Shown: piece after piece, positions 24,039 through 33,948 of the stretch | Layout of the letters: each line of letters starts with the position of its first letter | Position numbering within the stretch: the stretch's first letter is position 1 | DNA from: Acidimicrobiales bacterium | Lineage (GTDB): Bacteria; Actinomycetota; Acidimicrobiia; Acidimicrobiales; MedAcidi-G1 | Length of the DNA stretch: 60,186 bases | Direction: 5' to 3' | NCBI GenBank assembly: GCA_029245675.1 | Contig: JAQWOV010000022.1 | Span: 1 to 60,186, forward strand | The notes under the pieces: generated by a model | What the model was told of the DNA's origin: nothing | What the model saw: only the letters and a program-made list of their open reading frames with translations | Database searches by the model: none | Translations under genes and position numbers: made by a program

Positions 24039-26810
24039 ATGGAACTAAGAACAAACCGTGGAGTTCTGGGATTTAGAAGATACTTCACTCAACAGGGGGA
24101 GTCTCCATACGAAACTACTAACTGGGAACGTCGAGATGCACGTCTGGTTGATCACCGAGACGGATCAGTAGCATTTGAACAAGCTGACATAGAAGTCCCA
24201 GCATCATGGTCAGTAAATGCGACCAATATTTTGGCTCAGAAATATTTTAGAGGAACTCTTAATACAGAAGAAAGAGAATTTTCCCTCAAACAAGTCGCAG
24301 ACCGAGTCGCTAACACAATCACAGCGTGGGGCATGGACCAAGGGTATTTTGAAGATCAGACAGAAGCAGATGCTTTTTCCGACGAATTGAAATTCCTTAT
24401 TATTCACCAGCGAGCAGCTTTCAATTCGCCAGTCTGGTTCAATATTGGAGTTCAAGGAGTGCCTCAGCAAGCTTCAGCATGCTTCATTCTTTCTGTAGAA
24501 GATGAGATGAGTTCAATACTCAACTGGTATGTAGAAGAGGGAACCATATTTAAAGGAGGATCTGGCTCAGGAGTTAATCTCAGCCGGATTCGTTCTTCAC
24601 TAGAAAAGTTGAAAGGCGGAGGAGATGCTAGTGGTCCTGTGAGTTTTATGAGAGGCGCAGATGCTTCAGCAGGAACAATAAAAAGCGGTGGAAAAACTAG
24701 ACGAGCAGCCAAAATGGTGATTCTTGATGCAGAACATCCAGACATAGAAGAGTTCATTTGGTGTAAAGCATTAGAAGAGAAAAAGATGAAGGCACTTGAA
24801 AATGCTGGATTTGATATGAGCTTAAATGGTGCTGACATTCACTCTGTTCAATTCCAAAATGCTAATAACTCTGTACGAGTGACCGATGAGTTCATGGAAG
24901 CAGTAGCTGCTGATGCTGATTGGGATTTGACCGCAAGGACAGATGGATCTGTCATGAAGACGGTAAAGGCGCGTGATCTTTTTCAACAAATGTCTCAAGC
25001 CGCTTGGGAATGTGCTGACCCAGGATTGCAGTTTGATACAACGATCAATCGTTGGCACACTGCTTCAAATACTGGTCCCATTACCGCGAGTAATCCTTGT
25101 AGCGAGTACGTTCATCTAGATAACTCCGCATGCAATCTGGCCAGTCTCAACTTATTGACTTTCCTTGACTCAAAAGATGAATCTGGAATTGATGCCTTTG
25201 ATATAGAAGGCTTCTGCCATGCAATAGAAATCATCTTTACAGCTCAAGATATCCTTGTTTCAAACGCCGACTACCCAACTGAAGCCATTGGCGAAACAAC
25301 TCGAGCATTCCGTCAACTCGGTATGGGGTATGCCAACCTTGGGGCCTTACTAATGGCAATAGGCCTTCCCTATGACAGTGATGAAGGGCGAGAAATCTCT
25401 GCCGCTTTAACGTCACTTATGACCGGACATGCGTACAGAACTTCAACCCGTCTCGCTGACCGTCTCGGTCCATTTGAAGGATTTGAAACTAACCGTGAAC
25501 CCATGCTTAGAGTTTTAGATCAACATCGAGAAGCGGCAGAGTTGCTTGATACTTCATCAGCGAACGAAATTGGTGAAGCTGGACGTGAAGCTTGGTATGA
25601 AGCTTGCGGATTGGCTCAACGAGTGGGAGTAAGAAATAGCCAAGCGACAGTTTTAGCGCCTACTGGCACTATCGGCTTGTTGATGGATTGTGACACTACT
25701 GGTATTGAACCGGACTTCAGTCTCGTGAAAATGAAACGTCTTGTTGGCGGCGGAACGATGTCAATTGTTAATCAAACCATCCCCCGAGCCCTTAGAAATT
25801 TTGGTCACTCGTCTGAAGAGTCAGAAGTAATTGTTGAATACATAAACGAAAATCAAACAGTTATTGGAAGTCCCGGCTTAGACGAGGATCATTACCCTGT
25901 GTTTGCGACCTCTATGGGAGATAACAGTATTCATCATCTCGGCCATGTTCGCATGATGGGAGCGGTGCAACCATTCTTATCAGGAGCGATCTCAAAGACC
26001 TGCAACATGCCGGAAGATGTGTCCGTAGACGATGTAGAAGAGTTATATATGGAGTCTTGGAAACTGGGGCTAAAAGCGGTGGCGATCTATCGAGACAACT
26101 GCAAGTTAGGCCAACCTCTTTCTACAGGGAAAGATGATTCTAAGCCTGCTACTCCTCTTGAAGCATTAGAAAAAGTTGGAGCTTCGCTTGGGGAGCCGGT
26201 GCGGAGAAAACTTCCACGTAGTCGTGCATCTCGAACGTTCGAGTTTCGTGTAGCCGATTGCAAAGGATGGGCCACTGTTGGTGAATTTGAAGACGGAACA
26301 CCAGGAGAAGTTTTTCTTCGAGTATCTAAACAGGGATCAACCATGGCAGGGATCATGGATGCATTTGCTATTTCGCTAAGCCACGGGCTTCAATACGGTG
26401 TTCCTCTGCGTGCCTATGTAGAAGCTTTCACTGGAATGCGATTTGAACCTGCAGGAATGACAGACGATCCTGAACTACGTATTGCTTCAAGTCTGATTGA
26501 TTATTTATTCAGACGGCTTGCTGTTGAATATCTCAGCAACGGAGAGCGAGCAGAATTAAACATTCTTACCGTTAGTGAACGGACAGAACCCACTCTTCCA
26601 GGAGTCATTGAAGCAACAACCGACACGCGGCAAGGATCAGATGTTCCACCCGATCCACCAAGTGTTCCTTCTGCATCACAGTTCGCAGCTCAATTAGCCA
26701 TGAGTTCGTCAGCTGATGCTCCATTGTGTATGCAGTGCGGTGTGTCTATGCAAAGGGCTGGGTCTTGTTATGTATGCACCGATTGTGGTGCTACGAGCGG
26801 GTGTTCATAA
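24039..26810 (+). CDS. nrdJ: Vitamin B12-dependent (class II) ribonucleotide reductase
   Basis: 923 residues. Reduces ribonucleotides with adenosylcobalamin, oxygen-independently. Visible active-site and binding regions: FNSPVWFNIGV with the following Cys (QQASACFI), a glycine-rich specificity region (GGSGSGVNLSRIRS), NPCSEYVHLDNSACNLASLNL with Cys and Glu, and LAPTGTIGLLMDCDTTG. The C-terminal end carries the redox Cys cluster (CMQCG..., CTDCG..., GCS). AAGGAAG before ATG. Its TAA overlaps the tdk ATG by one base (TAATG). Needs B12; no B12 genes are in the window. Confidence 0.96.
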   Translation: MELRTNRGVLGFRRYFTQQGESPYETTNWERRDARLVDHRDGSVAFEQADIEVPASWSVNATNILAQKYFRGTLNTEEREFSLKQVADRVANTITAWGMDQGYFEDQTEADAFSDELKFLIIHQRAAFNSPVWFNIGVQGVPQQASACFILSVEDEMSSILNWYVEEGTIFKGGSGSGVNLSRIRSSLEKLKGGGDASGPVSFMRGADASAGTIKSGGKTRRAAKMVILDAEHPDIEEFIWCKALEEKKMKALENAGFDMSLNGADIHSVQFQNANNSVRVTDEFMEAVAADADWDLTARTDGSVMKTVKARDLFQQMSQAAWECADPGLQFDTTINRWHTASNTGPITASNPCSEYVHLDNSACNLASLNLLTFLDSKDESGIDAFDIEGFCHAIEIIFTAQDILVSNADYPTEAIGETTRAFRQLGMGYANLGALLMAIGLPYDSDEGREISAALTSLMTGHAYRTSTRLADRLGPFEGFETNREPMLRVLDQHREAAELLDTSSANEIGEAGREAWYEACGLAQRVGVRNSQATVLAPTGTIGLLMDCDTTGIEPDFSLVKMKRLVGGGTMSIVNQTIPRALRNFGHSSEESEVIVEYINENQTVIGSPGLDEDHYPVFATSMGDNSIHHLGHVRMMGAVQPFLSGAISKTCNMPEDVSVDDVEELYMESWKLGLKAVAIYRDNCKLGQPLSTGKDDSKPATPLEALEKVGASLGEPVRRKLPRSRASRTFEFRVADCKGWATVGEFEDGTPGEVFLRVSKQGSTMAGIMDAFAISLSHGLQYGVPLRAYVEAFTGMRFEPAGMTDDPELRIASSLIDYLFRRLAVEYLSNGERAELNILTVSERTEPTLPGVIEATTDTRQGSDVPPDPPSVPSASQFAAQLAMSSSADAPLCMQCGVSMQRAGSCYVCTDCGATSGCS

Positions 26811-27445
26811 TGGCTTTATTACGTTTTTCTTTTGGAACTATGGGGTCAGGAAAAAGCACTCTTGCTTTACAAATACATCACAACTTGACTTCCCGAGGGT
26901 TGAGAGGAATTTTGTGTAGCCAGTTAGATCGGGCAGATGGGAAAGTCTCCAGCGCACTCGGAGTTTCTGCTGATGCTGTTGAAGTAGGGCCACGTTTAGA
27001 TCTTTACGATTTAGCATTAGCGATGAAAGAACGTCACGGCGCTCTTGATTACATTATTTGTGATGAGGCCCAGTTCTATCAGACTGAACAGATAGATCAA
27101 CTGGCTCGTGTGGTGGACGAGTTAGATACAGACGTTTATACATTTGGGCTTTTGACTTCTTTCCAAGGACTTCTATTTGATGGGACACGACGTCTTTTAG
27201 AGCTTGCTGATGAATCAGTAGAAGTGCAGGTAGAGGCCAGATGCTGGTGTGGATCTCGCGCGACACATAATGCTCGTCTAGTAGATGGAGTACAGGTCTA
27301 TGACGGCCAGTTATTAGTTGTTGATGATCCAGAAAATCATCAAGTGGCCTATGAACTTCGGTGTCGCCGTCACTGGTTAGCTGGAGATAGCGGACCAGAT
27401 GGTGTTCGAGTTACTGCTCACGCAGCACAAATACCTTCAAATTAG
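26810..27445 (+). CDS. tdk: Thymidine kinase
   Basis: 211 residues from the ATG at 26810, which overlaps the nrdJ stop; a longer frame inside nrdJ is a shadow. Type II thymidine kinase with P-loop GTMGSGKST (about 9-17), Walker B/catalytic CDEAQF, and a C-terminal zinc ribbon formed by CWC and a later CRRH. It phosphorylates thymidine for salvage. Coupling to nrdJ links deoxynucleotide reduction and salvage in one transcript. Confidence 0.93.
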   Translation: MALLRFSFGTMGSGKSTLALQIHHNLTSRGLRGILCSQLDRADGKVSSALGVSADAVEVGPRLDLYDLALAMKERHGALDYIICDEAQFYQTEQIDQLARVVDELDTDVYTFGLLTSFQGLLFDGTRRLLELADESVEVQVEARCWCGSRATHNARLVDGVQVYDGQLLVVDDPENHQVAYELRCRRHWLAGDSGPDGVRVTAHAAQIPSN

Positions 27446-27454
27446 TTTTGGTTC

Positions 27455-28432
27455 CTAAGATAGGTCTTTGATTAAAGACCATAGTTCCGGGTCAACTTCC
27501 ACCTGATCTGTAATTAAACGACCGCTGCCAGGTAAGCGAGCTCCAGGTTGGCTTTCAATAACTTCTGCTAGTTGTTCTAGTTTTTGAAGAAAATTTTCGT
27601 CATAGGCGCCAGGGTCAATTACGATATAGAACTGTCCTAGATCGTGTGGGGGGCCTTCTGGAGCTTTTAGGGGTGGAACTTCAACACTTAGCCGTGAACC
27701 CGTTAGGGCTCCAGCTAAAAGTTCTGCCATAAGCCCAAAGCCGTATCCTTTGTAACCGCCGGCAGACAACATTGATCCTTGTAAAGCAGCTTTAGGGTCA
27801 GTTGTGGGCTCGCCATTAGCGTCAACTGCCCAACCTAAAGGAATGGATTCACCTGCTGCTGCAGCCATCGTGATCTTTCCCATAGCTATGGCACTGGTAC
27901 TGAAATCAAACTGGAAAGCGACGCCTCCATGACCATCGGGAACAGCCATTGCTACTGGATTTGTCCCTAAAACAGGAGTGGTGCCACCTGGGGGAGCGAC
28001 CACTGCGGAAGCATTTGTGGCTCCAATCGTAAGCATTCCTGCTTGAGCGAGTTGTTCGGTGAAATAACCTAATGAAGTGCAGGTTTGAGAATGCTCAATT
28101 GAGTAGGAACAAATACCGTTGTTGCGAGCGGCTTCGAGTGCAGTATCAAATCCGGCTGCGAACGCTGATTGGGCAAATCCAAAATGACCGTCAACTCTCA
28201 CCGTTCCGGGACGGTCAACATGAATTGTTGGTTCAATCACACCGTCAACACGACCACTCGTTAGTTGAAGGCAGTAACTTTCCACGTAATAAAGTCCACA
28301 GATTCGATTTCCGTTTCCTTCTGCAACTCTCACAGCATGCGCTACCAGTGGAGCGATCTTCTCAGAAGCACCATGTTTAACTAATGCTTTTCTTGTAGTT
28401 TCTTCTATTTCATCGAGAGATATAAGTGTCAT
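27455..28432 (-). CDS. Ldh_2 (malate/L-lactate dehydrogenase family) protein lacking both usual His residues
   Basis: 325 residues with the Ldh_2/YlbC fold pattern: VDGHFGFAQSAFAAGFDTAL, ATNASAVVAPPGG, LGTNPVAMAVP (about 155-165), and YKGYGFGLMAELLAGALTG. Family members are NAD(P)-dependent 2-hydroxyacid or imino-acid oxidoreductases. At the site of the catalytic His (normally a SHG motif) this protein reads RICGL, Cys45, and the second His of the SNHFG region is Cys118 (QTCTS). So it is a divergent subgroup whose chemistry may differ. It is the last gene of a three-gene operon with two unknown proteins, 6 bp after the middle one. A short GGTCTTT/AAAGACC hairpin overlaps its 3' end. Confidence 0.78.
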   Translation of the reverse strand: MTLISLDEIEETTRKALVKHGASEKIAPLVAHAVRVAEGNGNRICGLYYVESYCLQLTSGRVDGVIEPTIHVDRPGTVRVDGHFGFAQSAFAAGFDTALEAARNNGICSYSIEHSQTCTSLGYFTEQLAQAGMLTIGATNASAVVAPPGGTTPVLGTNPVAMAVPDGHGGVAFQFDFSTSAIAMGKITMAAAAGESIPLGWAVDANGEPTTDPKAALQGSMLSAGGYKGYGFGLMAELLAGALTGSRLSVEVPPLKAPEGPPHDLGQFYIVIDPGAYDENFLQKLEQLAEVIESQPGARLPGSGRLITDQVEVDPELWSLIKDLS

Positions 28433-28438
28433 AGTTAC

Positions 28439-28987
28439 TCATTCATAAACGGCAGAATGAGCGTCGTCAAGGATTTTTTCTGAAAGAAGAAATCTTGAAG
28501 CAATACCGCCTAAATTCTCCCATTCGTCGTTGTCTACCTGAAGGCCTTCAGAAAATGCTTTATTCGTCTTGTTGGGTGAAACGGTTTTTTCAAAATTCAA
28601 TTTATTCAAACATACACATTCAATTTGCATGTCTCCGGCAGGTGATTCGAGACTACTTTCCCAAGTAAACCCATATGACTGTAGGGCATTCAACGACTGA
28701 GCGATAAAAGCAAAAGGAATAGAAGGATTCCAAGAGAAATCTAGAGAGTCTTTGGAGGGGAGCGAATCAAGAATTTGAACGGATTTAAAGGTTTCAGTGA
28801 GACAGTTTTCGTCGTCAGCCACTAGTTGCAACCAGCCATTTATGCCTCCGCCGTAGTTGATTTCACAGAAAGTAATTTTTGATGCAATACGTTCAGCCAC
28901 ACTTGCTTCGCAGCCTTCAACACGGCTTGCTCTTTGGATAAGGTCATGTATTTCACGGGGAGCAACAAGAATCTCTTTGCTAGTCAT
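28439..28987 (-). CDS. Unknown protein, resembles DUF3726-type partner of Ldh_2 proteins
   Basis: 182 residues from the ATG at 28987, which overlaps the stop region of the upstream gene; an earlier frame start at 29053 lies inside that gene. Soluble, acidic. The N-terminal pattern (LVAPREIHDLIQRASRVEGC...A..IA...) resembles my memory of DUF3726, a domain of unknown function found next to Ldh_2 genes in marine bacteria, but I cannot verify this. No catalytic motif is apparent. It is translationally coupled on both sides, suggesting a partner or chaperone of the Ldh_2-like enzyme. Confidence 0.55.
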   Translation of the reverse strand: MTSKEILVAPREIHDLIQRASRVEGCEASVAERIASKITFCEINYGGGINGWLQLVADDENCLTETFKSVQILDSLPSKDSLDFSWNPSIPFAFIAQSLNALQSYGFTWESSLESPAGDMQIECVCLNKLNFEKTVSPNKTNKAFSEGLQVDNDEWENLGGIASRFLLSEKILDDAHSAVYE

Positions 28988-30686
28988 GAAGAATTTTCTC
29001 TCGTTCACGTTTCGGTTGTTGAGGCCAAACCCAATCATCAGATGTATCGGCATCCAACTCAGCGATCCTTGGCGCTCCTTGAAATAAAGTCACCCTCAAC
29101 CAATCTGTTGACTGGGCTTTGAAGTTATCCATTCCATACATGGCTAACTGAAATCTTTGTAAGTTCAGAGGGAGATGATTTAGATCGCAAACATTTTCTC
29201 GCGGTTCGCCGTAAGGTCCAGAATTCTTCATTAATCGATTTATTGCTATTCCATGATGCGGAAAGTCTTGAAGGAAAGTACTTACTTTTGTAGCTTTCTC
29301 CGCTGCATCAAGATCTTTCTTTAAGTGATTCAGACGAAGGGCTATATCTATAGGAACATCTCGGTGTTCAGGGTCAAGAATCGAACGATCAGCCCGACGC
29401 GGTTCCTCGGCATGATCAGAGTAAACCCACCAATAATGTTCAGCAGTGGAACTCTCTAGATCTAGTTGTTCCAGCCAAGAATAATTCTCAGTGAATCTCT
29501 TTTTTAAATCTTCAACGGTCATTGAAGGATCTGACGCCACTGAAGTGTCAACTCTCAAAAATTCATCTATAACCTCATCGCTTGTCTCATCTAACTCCAA
29601 TAGTAAAGAAACTACTAGTTCAGTAATTTCCGGGCTCTGGCTTTCTGCCCACAAGTAAAGGGAATTAAATGGTTGTTTCTCATCTTTTACAGAAGAAAAA
29701 GCACTTTGGATAACAAGTATTGCTTCAGATAACGAGTCAGGGCCCTTCCAAGGCCAGCGGTCTTCTCCACTGAATGAAGAAAAATGTTTGTATGCCTGGT
29801 TAATCCATTTTTCTAGATGCTTTCTGCGTTCTGGAGACCCATCTAACTTTCTAACGTTTGCTAAAGCTAGTTCACGAACACCTACCCAAGCGTTAACTTC
29901 TTCTGGATGTTTCATTGCCCAAGGAACTAGCCCTAGGCCAGTTGAGTTTCCTAACCCGAAAAAATGATTCCATTCTTTGTCAAAAGAAGCGGCTTTCTCT
30001 GGGTTCCGAATTTGGGCGCAACATTCTACAGAGTCATAACTTGTTTCTCTGAAGAGCCAAGCAGCAAGAAATTGTGCTCGATAAGGAGCTGAAAGAGGAT
30101 GATCTGGTTCATAACCTAAAAAGGATCTCATACCGAACTTCCCATTACCGTAAAAAGCGGTGCTTCTCATGATGTACCCTGCATCCCCGACTAGAGAAGG
30201 TTCCGGTTGACATCCTGAAGCAAGCTGATCTACAAGATATTCATAGAAACGGACACTCCGGTTGCCGCGAGTAAGGACGAGGACTCTTGAATCCAGTCTG
30301 CCTTCTTCTTGTTTGGGAACTTCCATAGTTAGGAAATCAAGAAACTCTTGATCTAGTTCGCCTTCGATGAGCGCTGCAGTAATTTCCCAAGCATCAGCAA
30401 TGACTCGATCGGTATGAAGCGATTCATCAATAGTGTTGGTAAACGCTACAAAATGAAAGATATGACCTTCAGCGTCAACGCGATAAATAATTTGACCTCG
30501 CCCGGATTCATCAAGATCAATCGCCGTTCTTTTCAATTTCCAGTTCTTCGAAGCAGCGCGACGAATCATTGATCGGCTAAAACTAAGACGAGTGAGACGA
30601 GCAGATCCGAGAGTAGCCGGATCCATCACTTTCTCCGGTGAACGCAAAGAAATATCGGGATCATGTAAAAGGTCTAAAAGTCCCAT
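28980..30686 (-). CDS. Large unknown soluble protein, first gene of the Ldh_2-like operon
   Basis: 568 residues from the ATG at 30686, chosen because AAGGA lies seven bases upstream; the TTG nine codons earlier has nothing. No signal peptide or membrane segment. The N-terminal half has mixed beta-like sequence (GQIIYRVDAEGHIFHFVAFTNTI, VLVLTRGNRSVRFYEYLV), the middle is helical and Trp-rich, and the end is Pro/Trp-rich. I recognise no domain. Its end overlaps the second gene by 8 bp, so the three genes form one translationally coupled unit. Confidence 0.7.
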   Translation of the reverse strand: MGLLDLLHDPDISLRSPEKVMDPATLGSARLTRLSFSRSMIRRAASKNWKLKRTAIDLDESGRGQIIYRVDAEGHIFHFVAFTNTIDESLHTDRVIADAWEITAALIEGELDQEFLDFLTMEVPKQEEGRLDSRVLVLTRGNRSVRFYEYLVDQLASGCQPEPSLVGDAGYIMRSTAFYGNGKFGMRSFLGYEPDHPLSAPYRAQFLAAWLFRETSYDSVECCAQIRNPEKAASFDKEWNHFFGLGNSTGLGLVPWAMKHPEEVNAWVGVRELALANVRKLDGSPERRKHLEKWINQAYKHFSSFSGEDRWPWKGPDSLSEAILVIQSAFSSVKDEKQPFNSLYLWAESQSPEITELVVSLLLELDETSDEVIDEFLRVDTSVASDPSMTVEDLKKRFTENYSWLEQLDLESSTAEHYWWVYSDHAEEPRRADRSILDPEHRDVPIDIALRLNHLKKDLDAAEKATKVSTFLQDFPHHGIAINRLMKNSGPYGEPRENVCDLNHLPLNLQRFQLAMYGMDNFKAQSTDWLRVTLFQGAPRIAELDADTSDDWVWPQQPKREREKILHD

Positions 30687-30798
30687 ATCTTGTCCTTGCG
30701 CTAAGTTAAACAAAGGTAAATATCTACAGAATTGAATCTACCTTGTTAAAGACCTATCTGAGTCAAGTTAGCGGTCTCAACGAGATACCCTTTTACGT

Positions 30799-32607
30799 AT
30801 GAGTGATTACAGAACCCCATTAGACGACATTCGTTTGACGTTAGATGCAATTACTAACATTTCATCTATTTGCGACTTGCCAGGCTACGAACATGTAGAT
30901 CCTGAGACGATAGACGGCATGTTAGATGAACTAGGTCGCTTTGTAGCAGAGGTGATAGGTCCAGTTGATCGAGTTGGTGATCAAGAAGGGTGTTCAGTCG
31001 AAGATGGTGTAGTAACTATGCCTGAAGAGTTCCAGTCAGCATGGGACCAGTTTGTTGAAGCAGGGTGGAGTTCAATTTCTCAAGACCCTGACTATGGAGG
31101 CGGCGGTTTTCCAGGAGCTATCCAAACTGTTATGACTGAAATGTTAGGTGCTGCAAGCAGGTCATGGTCTATGGGGCCCATGCTTACTGTGGGAGCGATA
31201 GATGCCATTCATAGTTTCGGCACCGAAGAGTTAAAAGAAACTTACTTGCCGAAAATGGTGGCAAATCAATGGTCAGGAACGATGAATCTGACCGAACCTC
31301 AAGCAGGTTCAGATGTAGGAGCGCTTACGAGTAAAGCTGTTCCTCAAGAAGATGGGTCCTGGCGTATTTTTGGCACCAAAATATTTATTACTTATGGAGA
31401 GCATGAATTAGCAGAAAACATTATCCAACTTGTTTTGGCCCGCACACCAGATAGCCCTCCGGGGACAAAGGGGATTTCCCTTTTCATCGTCCCTAAATAC
31501 ATCGTCAATGAGGATGGCAGTTTAGGTGACCGAAATGATTACAAATGCTTGTCTGTTGAACACAAATTAGGACTCCATGCGAGCCCTACTTGCGTATTGT
31601 CGTATGGGGAATCCGGAGAAGGCGCTATTGGTTATTTGCTTGGTGAAGAACATCAAGGAATGCGTTGTATGTTCAAAATGATGAACAATGCCCGTCTCGG
31701 TGTTGGAGTGGAAGGGCTTGCTGTTGCAGAACGGGCCTTGCAATTAGCTTCTGATTATGCTCAGGATCGCCGTCAAGGTCGAGCTGTAGGGTCACCTGCT
31801 GGAGAGCAGTCGTTAATCATCGACCATGCAGATGTGCGCCGGATGCTTTTAACAATGCGCGCATATACAGACGCCATGCGAGGAGTTCTTTATTTGACTT
31901 CTGCTTACTTGGATATAGCGAATCGACACTCAGATGCTGATACTGCGCAAGACGCATCTGATCGTGCCGAGCTACTTACTCCAATTTCAAAAGGGTGGTG
32001 CACTGACGTCGGTTGTGAAATGACTTCGCTAGGTATCCAGGTTCATGGAGGGTATGGATACATCGAAGAGACTGGTGCCGCTCAACATTTCCGTGATGCT
32101 CGTATTTCCCCAATTTATGAAGGAACAAATGGGATTCAAGCCATCGATCTTGTTGGGAGAAAGGTTCCAATGAAGAACGGAGCGGTAATAAAAGAACTTC
32201 TCAACGAGATACAACAATTTAGTCAAGGGCTTGATGGGTCAAGCGAAGAATTTGTTTCTATAAAGAAAAATCTTGAAGAGGCCTTAGTAGCAACTGAAGA
32301 AGCAACAGATTGGATTTTTGCCCGCGGAGCAGAAAACCCCAATGATGTCATGGCAGGGGCCACCCCTTATTTGAAAATGCTCGGCCAATTGGTCGGAGGC
32401 TGGCTCTTGGCCCGCCAAGCAGTCTTCGCGGAAGAACAGGTCAAGAATGGCAGCGACAAATTCGATACTGAATATTTGAACAGCAAAATCATTACTGCCC
32501 GCTTTTACGCAGAGCAGTTACTACCAATTGCCGGATCTCAATTAAATGCGGTTACGGCAGGAAGTTCAGACTTATATGCCGTGCAGGCTGAAGGCTTTTC
32601 TGTCTGA
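30799..32607 (+). CDS. Acyl-CoA dehydrogenase, long DmdC/FadE5-like class
   Basis: 602 residues, longer than the usual 380-400 because of an N-terminal extension (starting SDYRTPLDDIR) and a C-terminal acyl-CoA dehydrogenase-like extra domain. FAD/substrate motifs are MNLTEPQAGSDVGAL and YGYIEETGAAQHFRDARISPIYEGTNGIQ, where the Glu of YEGT is the catalytic base. Members include DmdC (methylmercaptopropionyl-CoA dehydrogenase of DMSP breakdown) and mycobacterial FadE5; the sequence alone does not decide between them. Its stop overlaps the lgt ATG (TGATG). Confidence 0.88.
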   Translation: MSDYRTPLDDIRLTLDAITNISSICDLPGYEHVDPETIDGMLDELGRFVAEVIGPVDRVGDQEGCSVEDGVVTMPEEFQSAWDQFVEAGWSSISQDPDYGGGGFPGAIQTVMTEMLGAASRSWSMGPMLTVGAIDAIHSFGTEELKETYLPKMVANQWSGTMNLTEPQAGSDVGALTSKAVPQEDGSWRIFGTKIFITYGEHELAENIIQLVLARTPDSPPGTKGISLFIVPKYIVNEDGSLGDRNDYKCLSVEHKLGLHASPTCVLSYGESGEGAIGYLLGEEHQGMRCMFKMMNNARLGVGVEGLAVAERALQLASDYAQDRRQGRAVGSPAGEQSLIIDHADVRRMLLTMRAYTDAMRGVLYLTSAYLDIANRHSDADTAQDASDRAELLTPISKGWCTDVGCEMTSLGIQVHGGYGYIEETGAAQHFRDARISPIYEGTNGIQAIDLVGRKVPMKNGAVIKELLNEIQQFSQGLDGSSEEFVSIKKNLEEALVATEEATDWIFARGAENPNDVMAGATPYLKMLGQLVGGWLLARQAVFAEEQVKNGSDKFDTEYLNSKIITARFYAEQLLPIAGSQLNAVTAGSSDLYAVQAEGFSV

Positions 32608-33410
32608 TGTGGACATCTCTCGGTTCTATACCGAGTCCTAGCAAGTCATATTTAGATTTAGGAATTGTTGAACTACGCGCTTATGGCTTAATGATCGCTC
32701 TGGGAGTTTTAGCCGCTGTTTGGTTCAGCCAAAAGCGGTGGAAACAATACGGAGAAGACCCGGAAGATATTTCAAATATTGCTCTTTGGGCGGTACCAGC
32801 AGGCCTTATAGGGTCACGCATGTACCACGTCATAACTGATTGGCGAAGCTATCAGGGGCGATGGGAAGATGCGATAAAAATTTGGGAAGGAGGCCTCGGT
32901 ATCCCTGGAGGCCTCGTCGCCGGAGTGATCGTGGGCGTAATGTACGCACGACGAAATGATATTTCAGTCCCCAAAGTACTAGATGCAATGATTCCTTCTC
33001 TTCCGCTTGCCCAAGCGATAGGACGATGGGGGAATTGGTTTAATCAAGAATTATTTGGACGCCCCACTGACTTACCTTGGGGACTAGAAATTGAATCGAC
33101 GCACCGCCCAGAAAAATATTCTGAAATCAATACCTTTCACCCAACATTTCTTTACGAAAGCCTCTGGAATATCGCTTTAGTTCTAACACTAGTGGTTGTG
33201 GATCGAAAGAATTATTTGAAGCCCGGACATCTCATAGGACTCTGGATCTTCGGATATGGAATAGGAAGACTTTGGATAGAAGCCTTACGAATAGATCAAG
33301 CCTCTCTGATTCTCGGAGTGCGAGTAAATATCTGGATAAGCGCTATAGCAATAGTCGCCGGCGGAATAGTGTGGATTAAGGGTCTCAAGTCAATCCGTGA
33401 CAAGATCTAG
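32607..33410 (+). CDS. lgt: Prolipoprotein diacylglyceryl transferase
   Basis: 267 residues, about seven membrane segments. Transfers diacylglycerol from phosphatidylglycerol to the lipobox Cys of prelipoproteins. The Lgt signature GRWGNWFNQELFGRPTDLPWGLEI is intact around residues 138-160, with GSRMYHV and GRLWIEALR nearby. The ATG overlaps the preceding TGA. Its product would act on the lipoprotein coded at 58.8 kb. Confidence 0.95.
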   Translation: MWTSLGSIPSPSKSYLDLGIVELRAYGLMIALGVLAAVWFSQKRWKQYGEDPEDISNIALWAVPAGLIGSRMYHVITDWRSYQGRWEDAIKIWEGGLGIPGGLVAGVIVGVMYARRNDISVPKVLDAMIPSLPLAQAIGRWGNWFNQELFGRPTDLPWGLEIESTHRPEKYSEINTFHPTFLYESLWNIALVLTLVVVDRKNYLKPGHLIGLWIFGYGIGRLWIEALRIDQASLILGVRVNIWISAIAIVAGGIVWIKGLKSIRDKI

Positions 33411-33412
33411 GT

Positions 33413-33946
33413 ATGTCTTTTCACGAGAACACATTTCGACGGATTGATCGAACTTTCGCATTCATAGATCTATCCGGGTTCACGGCGTATGCAGACGAGC
33501 ATGGAGATACAGCCGGTATGGAGATTTTGAATGGATTTCGTAACAGCGTGCGTCTTGTGGCGGCACAAAAAGGAGTACGGATCGCAAAATGGCTTGGAGA
33601 CGGAGCCATGCTGGTCGGAGTTGAACCAGAACAAACTGTAGAAGCAGTTATTGAAATGGAAGGCCTAATTGATTTGTCCCAATCGCCGTTACCAATGAGA
33701 GCGGGGATCGCTACTGGACCAGTCCTACTTATTGACGGAGATGATCATGTCGGTAGAGCGGTCATTCTCGCATCTCGACTATGTGATATGGCCGGACCCC
33801 ATCAGGTGCTTGCCCCAGCTTCTATGGCTATGGCCCTTATGGTCAATACCGCGGTGCGGAAAATTGGAGAACACCCTATTACCGGGTTTGCGGAGCCCTT
33901 CGAATTGGTTCAACTAACGTCCCGAGACGAATCTTTAGGAAGGTAG
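33413..33946 (+). CDS. Class III nucleotidyl cyclase-like protein, probably degenerate
   Basis: 177 residues, a bare cyclase homology domain. Metal-binding Asp residues are present at 19 (FIDLSGFT) and 63 (KWLGDGAM), and Lys59 sits where adenine is recognised. In the later motif, normally VNxAxRL, the Asn position reads Ile (VILASRL, Arg122 kept). Loss of that Asn usually weakens or abolishes cyclase activity. It could be a regulator, a low-activity cyclase or a dimerising partner. It starts 2 bp after lgt and ends 2 bp before the alkyltransferase-like gene. Confidence 0.75.
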   Translation: MSFHENTFRRIDRTFAFIDLSGFTAYADEHGDTAGMEILNGFRNSVRLVAAQKGVRIAKWLGDGAMLVGVEPEQTVEAVIEMEGLIDLSQSPLPMRAGIATGPVLLIDGDDHVGRAVILASRLCDMAGPHQVLAPASMAMALMVNTAVRKIGEHPITGFAEPFELVQLTSRDESLGR

Positions 33947-33948
33947 TA

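Noticed and set aside
27463-27480. Intrinsic terminator between tdk and the Ldh_2-like gene
   Set aside because: A GGTCTTT/AAAGACC hairpin exists but lies in coding sequence and has no T-run, so it is at most a weak bidirectional stop.
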